From Vibrio splendidus 12E03 (GTDB lineage: Bacteria; Pseudomonadota; Gammaproteobacteria; Enterobacterales; Vibrionaceae): a stretch of DNA of 64,000 bases. The stretch covers positions 62,001 to 126,000 of the forward strand of contig NZ_AJZD02000032.1 in the NCBI RefSeq assembly GCF_000272105.2. The letters run 5' to 3'. Made by a program: the position numbers and the translations under genes. The notes below the pieces were generated by a model. The model saw only the letters and a program-made list of their open reading frames with translations. It made no database searches and was not told the DNA's origin. Positions 57,298 to 64,000 of the stretch are shown one piece after another (the first letter of the stretch is position 1; every line of letters starts with the position of its first letter).

Positions 57298-58437
57298 CTA
57301 TTTCAATACATCTTTTAGCGCTTTTAGACACAACGCGACATTCTCTTTACGAGCGCCGTAGCCCATCAAGCCGATACGCCATGCCTTACCAGCCAAAGAG
57401 CCTAACCCAGCACCGATTTCAAGATTATATTCTTCTAGAAGCTGCGTTCTGATCTGAGCTTCATCAATTCCTTCAGGGAAATACAGTGCGTTCAGCTGCG
57501 GCAAGCGACTCTCTTCATCAACCACAAACCTTAACCCTAGCGCTTCTACGCCTTCTTTAAGCTCTTGGTGCATCGCATGATGACGAGACCACGCATTATC
57601 TAGGCCTTCATTTTTCAACAAAACCAGCGACTCATGCAGAGCATAAAGGCTGTTCACGGGTGCGGTATGGTGGTAGCTACGCTTACCTTCTCCACTCCAG
57701 TAACCCAATACTAAACTTTGATCCAAGAACCAGCTTTGTACTGGTGCTTGGCGGGCTTTCATTTTATCAACCGCACGCTGAGAGAAAGTCACTGGAGATA
57801 GCCCTGGCACACAAGACAGACATTTTTGGCTGCCAGAATAAACCGCATCAAGCTGCCACTCATCAACCAGCAATGGCACACCACCTAATGATGTCACCGC
57901 ATCAACAATCGTTAACGCATCAAACTGACGAGCGATAGCTGAGATAGCTTGAGCATCAGATAGCGCTCCGGTTGATGTCTCTGCATGAACAAAAGCCACA
58001 GCAACAGCATCGGGATTTTCTACCAATGCTTGTTCTACCTTTTCAACTGAAACGGGCTTGCCCCATTCGTCATCAACAAGGATGGCTTGGCCACCACAAC
58101 GCACCACGTTTTCTCGCATACGCTCACCGAAGACACCGTTACGACAAACAATCACCTTTTCACCAGGCTCAATCAAGTTAACAAAACAGGTCTCCATACC
58201 CGCACTGCCCGGTGCAGAAACGGCAATCGTAAATTCGTTTTCAGTCTGAAAAGCGTATTTAAGAAGCTGTTTAAGCTCGTCCATCATCGCAATAAACAGC
58301 GGATCTAAGTGACCTATGGTTGGACGGCTCAAAGCCTGTAACACTTGAGGTGAGATATCTGAAGGCCCCGGCCCCATTAACGTTCGGTGTGGTGGATAAA
58401 AGCTATCGATAGCAGTAGTGAGTGTTAAATTAGACAT
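57298..58437 (-). CDS. Class V aminotransferase (alanine-glyoxylate / serine-pyruvate type)
   Basis: A 379-residue PLP enzyme of the AGXT/SPT group. N-terminal RTLMGPGPSDISPQVLQALSRPTIGHLDP, then SAPGSAGMETCFVNLIEPGEKVIVCRNGVFGERM, and HAETSTGALSDAQAI. The PLP aspartate is in IVDAVTSLGGVPL and the Schiff-base lysine in YSGSQKCLSCVPGLSP. It likely interconverts alanine/serine and glyoxylate/pyruvate; the exact pair is not fixed by sequence. The ATG chosen has AAGGG six bases upstream; an ATG two codons earlier is too close. Divergent from lysC. Confidence 0.9.
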   Translation of the reverse strand: MSNLTLTTAIDSFYPPHRTLMGPGPSDISPQVLQALSRPTIGHLDPLFIAMMDELKQLLKYAFQTENEFTIAVSAPGSAGMETCFVNLIEPGEKVIVCRNGVFGERMRENVVRCGGQAILVDDEWGKPVSVEKVEQALVENPDAVAVAFVHAETSTGALSDAQAISAIARQFDALTIVDAVTSLGGVPLLVDEWQLDAVYSGSQKCLSCVPGLSPVTFSQRAVDKMKARQAPVQSWFLDQSLVLGYWSGEGKRSYHHTAPVNSLYALHESLVLLKNEGLDNAWSRHHAMHQELKEGVEALGLRFVVDEESRLPQLNALYFPEGIDEAQIRTQLLEEYNLEIGAGLGSLAGKAWRIGLMGYGARKENVALCLKALKDVLK

Positions 58438-58574
58438 GTACATCCCTTACGTTAATGTTGTGAACAATCCACCCTAAAGCAAATTGATTACCTCAGCAAT
58501 TAGTCATAAGTATTGAGGTCAAACCACTGTCACATAATTGTTAAAATTATTTTTCAATTATCTCAAGTTACGGA
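58438..58574. other. AT-rich divergent spacer
   Basis: The AT-rich region between the aminotransferase start and the lysC promoter presumably holds the aminotransferase promoter. No gene or clear repeat was seen. The rest of the 456-bp gap is the lysC leader. Confidence 0.5.
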
Positions 58575-58603
58575 TTGACATTGTTACCACAAAAACGTTC
58601 AAT
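58575..58603 (+). promoter_or_regulatory. lysC: Promoter of lysC
   Basis: Perfect -35 TTGACA (58575-58580), 17-bp spacer, -10 TTCAAT (58598-58603, four of six). The start point would fall about ten bases before the riboswitch. Confidence 0.65.
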
Positions 58604-58614
58604 GAAACGGCTAT

Positions 58615-58790
58615 CTAGCAGAAGAGGAGCACTGCCCAGGCAGATGTTTTGTGGAACCGCATTTCCAATACAAAACATTTATGGGGAGCAGTGCCGAGAT
58701 AATAAAAGGATGCAGGACCTTTATTATCGGTTGAGCGGGCTGAATCCCTTCAACTGTCGCCATTTCTATATGGTGAAGAGCTTCTGAGGT
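58615..58790 (+). ncRNA. Lysine riboswitch (L box)
   Basis: The aptamer closes with CAGAAG/CTTCTG (58619-58624 with 58781-58786, P1) and carries the conserved AGAGGAGCACTGC just inside. It has a P2 helix GCACTGC/GCAGTGC followed by CCGAGAT, a long P3 (GATAATAAA...TTTATTATC), a P4 (GTTGA..GGG..CCC..CAAC) ending at ACTGTCGCC, and a P5 (GCCAT/ATGGT) ending at GAAGAGCTTCTGAGG. The order of elements is that of the lysine riboswitch found upstream of lysC. It controls lysC in response to lysine. Confidence 0.9.
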
Positions 58791-58899
58791 TACTATTCTA
58801 ATAATTCCTCTCTTTTTGCTCTAAAACTCTCTTCGAAAAACATCGGACGTTGGATTACCCAACCGTAATTTTATTTTAGGAAGTCGTGGGAGATATATC
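58791..58899 (+). promoter_or_regulatory. lysC: Expression platform of the lysine riboswitch
   Basis: Between the aptamer and the GTG start. It contains a short hairpin GTTGG/CCAAC (about 58849-58864) followed by a T-rich stretch, and the ribosome binding site GGGAG just before the start. Either transcription termination or translation control is possible; the hairpin is weak, so translational control is somewhat favoured. Confidence 0.5.
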
Positions 58900-60267
58900 G
58901 TGAGTGCATCTAATGTAGCTGGTTCTTTTAATGTCGCTAAGTTTGGTGGAACAAGTGTTGCCAACTTTGAAGCAATGAGCCGTTGTGCTGCCATTATTGA
59001 AAACAACTCAAACACGAAACTGGTCGTGAGTAGTGCATGCTCTGGTGTCACTAACTTGCTGGTTGAACTGGCAAATGGTGTTCAAGACAAAACTCGTCGT
59101 CAGGAACTAATGGCGCAATTAGCGGATATTCATAACGCAATTCTTGATCAACTCGCAGACCCAATCAGCATCGAAAAAGAAGTTCACAGCATTCTTGATG
59201 ACATTGCGAGCGCTGCAGAGGCTGCATCATTCCAAACAAGCACTAAACTGACTGATCACCTTGTCGCATGTGGCGAGTTGATGTCGACACACATCCTTGC
59301 TCAAATCCTTCGCGAACGTGGTACACCTGCGGTTCGTTTCGATATCAGAGAAGTGATGCGCACCGATGATGATTTCGGAAAAGCAGAACCACAGCTAGAA
59401 GAGATTGCTGCTTTGGCAAAAGAGAAATTGATTCCACTTTGCCAACAACAAGTTGTCGTTACACAAGGTTTTATCGGCGCTGATAGCGAAGGTAACACCA
59501 CGACTTTAGGCCGCGGTGGCAGTGATTACTCAGCAGCATTGATTGCCGAATCTGTACAGGCGATTGGTCTAGAAATCTGGACGGATGTTCCGGGTATTTA
59601 CACCACTGACCCTCGTATTGCACCTAAAGCTTCTCCTATCCCAGAGATCAGCTTTAGTGAAGCATCGGAAATGGCAAACTTTGGTGCGAAGATCTTGCAC
59701 CCATCAACGCTAGTACCTGCACTACGCCACCAAATACCGGTATTTGTCGGCTCTTCTAAAGCGCCAGAGTTAGGTGGTACTTGGATTCGCCAACAAGTTG
59801 AGAGCTCCCCTCTATTTAGAGCGCTTGCCCTACGCTGCAACCAAACCATGGTTACGCTACGCAGTGCTAACATGTTCCACGCCTATGGCTTCTTAGCAAA
59901 AGTGTTCGAGATCCTTGCTAAACATAAGATCTCTGTCGATCTTATCACTACCTCAGAGATCAGTGTGTCACTTACTCTGGATCAAACAGACACATCAGGT
60001 GGTGCTCCTGAGTTACCTGAAGCCGCTCGCCTTGAGCTTGAAGAGCTGTGTTCTGTCGATATTGAACACGACCTATGCCTTGTTGCACTTATTGGTAACA
60101 ACATGAGTGAAAGCAAAGGCTATGCGAAGCAGGTATTCGGCACTCTTGAAGATTTCAACCTACGCATGATTTGTTACGGAGCAAGCCCACACAACCTGTG
60201 TTTCTTGCTAGATGAATCTGTTTCTAAGTTGGCGATTCAAAAACTGCACCAAGAATTGTTTGAGTAA
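58900..60267 (+). CDS. lysC: Lysine-sensitive aspartokinase III
   Basis: A 455-residue kinase for the first step of the aspartate pathway (Asp to aspartyl phosphate). It has the kinase start NVAKFGGTSVANFEAM, catalytic TLGRGGSDYSAALIAES and DVPGIYTTDPRIAP. Two ACT domains from ~310 (TLRSANMFHAYGFLAKVFEILAKHKISVDLITTSE, LVALIGNNMS) give lysine feedback. It starts at GTG with GGGAG seven bases upstream. Length is close to E. coli LysC (449). It lies behind a lysine riboswitch, so both RNA and protein sense lysine. Confidence 0.96.
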   Translation: MSASNVAGSFNVAKFGGTSVANFEAMSRCAAIIENNSNTKLVVSSACSGVTNLLVELANGVQDKTRRQELMAQLADIHNAILDQLADPISIEKEVHSILDDIASAAEAASFQTSTKLTDHLVACGELMSTHILAQILRERGTPAVRFDIREVMRTDDDFGKAEPQLEEIAALAKEKLIPLCQQQVVVTQGFIGADSEGNTTTLGRGGSDYSAALIAESVQAIGLEIWTDVPGIYTTDPRIAPKASPIPEISFSEASEMANFGAKILHPSTLVPALRHQIPVFVGSSKAPELGGTWIRQQVESSPLFRALALRCNQTMVTLRSANMFHAYGFLAKVFEILAKHKISVDLITTSEISVSLTLDQTDTSGGAPELPEAARLELEELCSVDIEHDLCLVALIGNNMSESKGYAKQVFGTLEDFNLRMICYGASPHNLCFLLDESVSKLAIQKLHQELFE

Positions 60268-60312
60268 AAATGCGTTTATCACCAACAGATAAATAACTAA
60301 ATCTCAGATACA

Positions 60313-60346
60313 AAAAGGGTTGCTGTTAAGCAACCCTTTCTCTTTT
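60313..60346. terminator. Bidirectional terminator between lysC and metH
   Basis: Perfect 11-bp stem AAAGGGTTGCT/AGCAACCCTTT (60314-60324 with 60329-60339), 4-base loop, then TCTCTTTTTT. It serves the convergent lysC and metH. Confidence 0.9.
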
Positions 60347-60381
60347 TTACTATACGAATCAAAGCTCGTCGTAGATTCAAA

Positions 60382-63300
60382 CTAGTTAATGTTTGGACCT
60401 AACCACTTCTCGGCTTCTAACATGTCCCAACCTTTGCGGTCAGCATAGCTATCCACTTGATCCTGTTGAATCTGTGCAATAGCAAAGTATCTAGCATCAG
60501 GGTGTGAGAAATACATACCAGACACTGAGGCACCAGGCCACATCGCGTAGCTTGTCGTTAATGACATATCGATTGCCTTTTCAACGTCCATCAGCTCCCA
60601 CAACGTACCTTTCTCTGTATGCTCTGGGCAAGCAGGGTAACCTGGAGCTGGACGAATACCTTGGTATTTCTCTCGAATCAAATCGTCGTTAGACAAATTC
60701 TCATCTGGCGAGTAACCCCAAATATCCTTTCTCACTTCTTTATGCAGATATTCCGCGAACGCCTCAGCCAATCGGTCAGCAACCGCCTGAATCATAATCG
60801 CGTTGTAGTCATCGCCTTTCGCTTTGTATTCATCAGCCAGCTCTCGCTCACCAATACCACCCGTAACCGCAAAGCCACCAATCCAATCCGCTTTACCGCT
60901 TTCTTTTGGCGCAATGTAATCAGACAAACAGTAGTTAAAGCCTTTTGGTTTCTCTGTTTGTTGACGAAGATTGTGTAGAACTTTTAGAACTTCGGTACGA
61001 GATTCATCGGTATACACCTCAATATCATCACCAACACTGTTCGCTGGGAACATGGCACACATGCCACGCGCTTCAAGCAGCTTCTCTTTCTCTACGCGAT
61101 CCAGTAAATCATTGGCATCTTTGAATAAACGTTTTGCTTCTTCACCCACTTCTTCATGGTCCAAAATAGCTGGGTATTTACCAACCAATGACCATGTCAT
61201 AAAGAATGGAGTCCAATCGATGTACTGACGCAAAGTCGCCACATCAAAATCATTGAAGATGTGAACTCCCGGCTTAGCGGGTGCCAGTGGCGTATACGCA
61301 TCCCAATCGATAGCAACTTTATTGGCACGAGCTCTTTCAAGCGTGACAGGCTTGGTACGAGGCTTCTTACGATTGTGCTGATCTCGAACGCGATCGTAAT
61401 CGATATCCAGCTTCTCAACGAAAGCGGGTTTCAATTCATCAGAAAGTAGTGAAGTACAAACACCCACTGCACGCGAGGCATTATTTACGTATACAACAGG
61501 TTCTGAATAATTCTGTTCAATCTTAACTGCTGTGTGAGCTTTAGATGTGGTTGCACCGCCAATCAGAAGAGGCAGCCTGAAACCCTGTCTCTCCATTTCT
61601 TTAGCAACATGTACCATTTCATCAAGAGACGGTGTAATCAGCCCAGACAGGCCAATAATGTCGACATTCTCTTCTTTGGCTACCTTGAGAATCTTTTCAC
61701 AAGAAACCATCACACCTAAGTCGATAATTTCGTAGTTATTACACTGCAAAACCACGCCAACGATATTCTTACCGATATCGTGTACGTCTCCTTTAACCGT
61801 CGCTAACAGAATCTTACCGTTAGTCGCACCTACTTCTTTGGATGCATTGATGAACGGTTCTAAGTGCGCAACGGCCTGTTTCATAACACGTGCAGACTTT
61901 ACAACCTGTGGTAAGAACATCTTACCTTCACCAAATAGGTCACCAACAACGTTCATACCATCCATTAATGGGCCTTCAATCACTTCAATAGGACGAGAGG
62001 CATTAACGCGAGCTTCTTCGGTATCTTCAACAATAAAGTCGGTGATACCTTTTACCAAAGAGTGCTCCAAACGCTTCTCTACAGGCCAAGTTCGCCACTC
62101 TAATGCCGATTTATCTTCAACCTTACCGACTGCGCGCTCTAGGTATTCGGTCGCCATATCCAGCAATCGTTCTGTCGAATCATCACGACGGTTTAGTACG
62201 ACATCTTCAACAGCATCACGCAGATCTTCTGGAACATTATCGTAAATTTCTAACTGACCAGCGTTTACGATGCCCATATCCATACCATTTTTAAAACAGT
62301 GATATAGGAATACTGCGTGGATTGCCTCACGGACGTAGTTATTGCCTCGGAATGAGAACGACACGTTCGATACACCACCAGAGATCATCGCATAAGGGAG
62401 ATCGCGTTTGATATCCCCTACAGCCTCGATGAAATCGACCGCATAGTTGTTATGTTCATCAATACCAGTAGCTACTGCGAAAATGTTCGGGTCAAAAATA
62501 ATATCTTCTGGCGGGAAACCAACTTCATCAACAAGAATGTTGTAGGCATTGGTACAGATCTCGACTTTACGCTCTCGAGTATCAGCCTGCCCGACTTCAT
62601 CGAATGCCATTACGATGACAGCTGCACCATAACGACGAACTAACTTGGCTTGCTCGACGAACTTCTCTTTGCCTTCTTTTAGAGATATTGAGTTAACAAT
62701 GCCTTTGCCTTGAATGCATTTCAAACCAGCTTCGATAACTTCCCACTTAGAAGAGTCGACCATGACTGGCACTTTCGAGATTTCTGGTTCTGAGGCACAT
62801 AGATTAAGGAATTTAACCATACACGCCTCAGCGTCTAGCATCCCTTCATCCATGTTGATATCGATAATCTGTGCGCCATTCTCAACTTGCTCTCGAGCAA
62901 CACTCAAGGCTTCATCGTAAAGCTCTTCCTTAATAAGGCGCTTAAAGCGAGCTGAGCCCGTAACATTGGTACGCTCACCTACGTTCACGAATAAAGATTC
63001 TTTAGCAATCGTCAGAGGCTCAAGTCCAGAAAGGCGACATGACACAGGTAGGTCAGGTAACTGACGAGGGGTTACGCCTTCAACCGCTTCTGCCATTTGG
63101 CGAATGTGCTCTGGCGTAGTACCACAACAACCACCAATCAAGTTCAAGAAGCCACTTTCAGCCCATTCCTTAACGTGTTCAGCCATATCTTCAGGAGAAA
63201 GGTCATACTCACCAAATGCATTAGGTAAACCCGCATTAGGGTGAGCAGAAACATTACACTCTGAGATACGAGACATCTCACCGACGTACTCTCTCAGTTC

Positions 63301-64000
63301 ATCAGGGCCTAATGCACAGTTCAATCCAAATGAGATAGGTTTTACATGACGAAGGGCGTTGTAGAATGCTTCTGTCGTCTGTCCTGAGAGTGTACGACCT
63401 GATGCATCAGTGATGGTACCGGAGATCATCACAGGAAGAGTAATACCCACTTCTTCGAAAACAGATTCGACTGCAAAAGCACACGCTTTCGCGTTCAACG
63501 TATCGAAGATAGTTTCGATAAGAATTAAGTCTGAACCGCCCTTAATGAGCGCGCGAGTCGACTCAGAATAAGCTTCAACTAACTCGTCAAAGCTAACATT
63601 TCGATAACCTGGATCGTTTACATCAGGCGAGATAGAACAAGTTCGGTTAGTTGGACCTAATACACCCGCGACGAAGCGAGGCTTGTCTGGGGTCTTTGCG
63701 GTCCATTCATCAGCCGCTTCACGAGCAAGCTTGGCAGCAGCAAAGTTAATTTCTTCACTAAGGCTTTCCATATCATAGTCGGCCATAGCGATGGTTGTAG
63801 CGTTAAAGGTATTGGTTTCGAGGATGTCAGCCCCAGCTTCCAAGTATTCTGAATGGATATCTTTGATAAGCTTAGGCTGCGTAAGAACTAAAAGGTCATT
63901 GTTACCCTTTAAGTCACTGTGCCAATCAGCAAAGCGTTCACCACGATAGTCTTGCTCTTCCAATTTATAATCCTGAATCATGGTGCCCATGCCACCATCA
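60382..64000 (-). CDS. metH: Cobalamin-dependent methionine synthase (5' end missing)
   Basis: About 1205 residues of MetH, lacking only ~20 N-terminal residues beyond the right edge (the frame continues upstream through DGG-MGTMIQ). It transfers the methyl group of methyltetrahydrofolate to homocysteine. Domains: homocysteine-binding with zinc cysteines ([24 protein letters not shown]); folate-binding ([21 protein letters not shown]); cobalamin-binding with the cobalt-ligand His in [16 protein letters not shown]; and the AdoMet activation domain ([19 protein letters not shown]). It is convergent with lysC. No riboswitch can be judged, as the 5' region is outside. Confidence 0.97.
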   Translation of the reverse strand, partial: DGGMGTMIQDYKLEEQDYRGERFADWHSDLKGNNDLLVLTQPKLIKDIHSEYLEAGADILETNTFNATTIAMADYDMESLSEEINFAAAKLAREAADEWTAKTPDKPRFVAGVLGPTNRTCSISPDVNDPGYRNVSFDELVEAYSESTRALIKGGSDLILIETIFDTLNAKACAFAVESVFEEVGITLPVMISGTITDASGRTLSGQTTEAFYNALRHVKPISFGLNCALGPDELREYVGEMSRISECNVSAHPNAGLPNAFGEYDLSPEDMAEHVKEWAESGFLNLIGGCCGTTPEHIRQMAEAVEGVTPRQLPDLPVSCRLSGLEPLTIAKESLFVNVGERTNVTGSARFKRLIKEELYDEALSVAREQVENGAQIIDINMDEGMLDAEACMVKFLNLCASEPEISKVPVMVDSSKWEVIEAGLKCIQGKGIVNSISLKEGKEKFVEQAKLVRRYGAAVIVMAFDEVGQADTRERKVEICTNAYNILVDEVGFPPEDIIFDPNIFAVATGIDEHNNYAVDFIEAVGDIKRDLPYAMISGGVSNVSFSFRGNNYVREAIHAVFLYHCFKNGMDMGIVNAGQLEIYDNVPEDLRDAVEDVVLNRRDDSTERLLDMATEYLERAVGKVEDKSALEWRTWPVEKRLEHSLVKGITDFIVEDTEEARVNASRPIEVIEGPLMDGMNVVGDLFGEGKMFLPQVVKSARVMKQAVAHLEPFINASKEVGATNGKILLATVKGDVHDIGKNIVGVVLQCNNYEIIDLGVMVSCEKILKVAKEENVDIIGLSGLITPSLDEMVHVAKEMERQGFRLPLLIGGATTSKAHTAVKIEQNYSEPVVYVNNASRAVGVCTSLLSDELKPAFVEKLDIDYDRVRDQHNRKKPRTKPVTLERARANKVAIDWDAYTPLAPAKPGVHIFNDFDVATLRQYIDWTPFFMTWSLVGKYPAILDHEEVGEEAKRLFKDANDLLDRVEKEKLLEARGMCAMFPANSVGDDIEVYTDESRTEVLKVLHNLRQQTEKPKGFNYCLSDYIAPKESGKADWIGGFAVTGGIGERELADEYKAKGDDYNAIMIQAVADRLAEAFAEYLHKEVRKDIWGYSPDENLSNDDLIREKYQGIRPAPGYPACPEHTEKGTLWELMDVEKAIDMSLTTSYAMWPGASVSGMYFSHPDARYFAIAQIQQDQVDSYADRKGWDMLEAEKWLGPNIN

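Overview
The window reads as a conserved chromosomal segment of a gammaproteobacterium of the genus Vibrio. The evidence is gene order as well as the individual proteins. The run metH, lysC, class V aminotransferase, pglL-type oligosaccharyltransferase, uvrA, galU, LuxR-type regulator, ssb, the complete MSHA pilus locus, then mreBCD is the arrangement known from Vibrio cholerae. I cannot place the species from sequence alone; a marine Vibrio is likely. No CRISPR array, rRNA, tRNA, insertion sequence, phage gene or integron was seen.

Layout. 1-4.5 kb: a two-gene ThrE-type exporter (cut by the left edge), obgE, rpmA-rplU, and divergent ispB. 4.5-6.6 kb: a small unrecognised protein, mdh, and divergent argR with ARG-box-like sites. 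6.6-11.3 kb: a TAXI-type TRAP transport unit (solute receptor, fused permease, universal stress protein). 11.3-17.5 kb: a 2-hydroxyacid dehydrogenase, rluA, an atypical NRAMP-family protein, rapA. 17.9-30.3 kb: PIN-PhoH protein, then a long leftward block mreB-mreC-mreD-maf-rng-yhdP-nitrilase-tldD for cell shape, envelope and RNA processing.

30.4-49.7 kb: the MSHA type IV pilus locus, all leftward. The promoter-distal part mshB-A-C-D-O-P-Q encodes pilins and the large MshQ. The promoter-proximal part mshH-I-J-K-L-M-N-E-G-F encodes the assembly machine and the CsrD-like MshH. A strong terminator hairpin directly after mshA should make major pilin far more abundant than minor pilins. MshE carries the two-copy c-di-GMP-binding motif.

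49.8-57.2 kb: ssb, a LuxR-type regulator at the position of V. cholerae QstR, galU, uvrA (with a near-perfect LexA box), and a PglL-like O-oligosaccharyltransferase. 57.3-64.0 kb: class V aminotransferase, a lysine riboswitch controlling lysC, and metH (cut by the right edge).

I found no wholly new multi-gene system. The best leads are: a threefold 7-residue repeat inside the active-site motif of Maf; an NRAMP protein lacking the canonical metal-binding DPGN motif, lying between rluA and rapA; a PDZ-like tail on the TRAP permease beside a Usp with a degenerate ATP motif; a hairpin between uvrA and pglL ending just before the pglL start; and a long inverted repeat upstream of galU. Several start sites were moved inward because the longest open frame began at GTG/TTG, inside another gene, or over a terminator.
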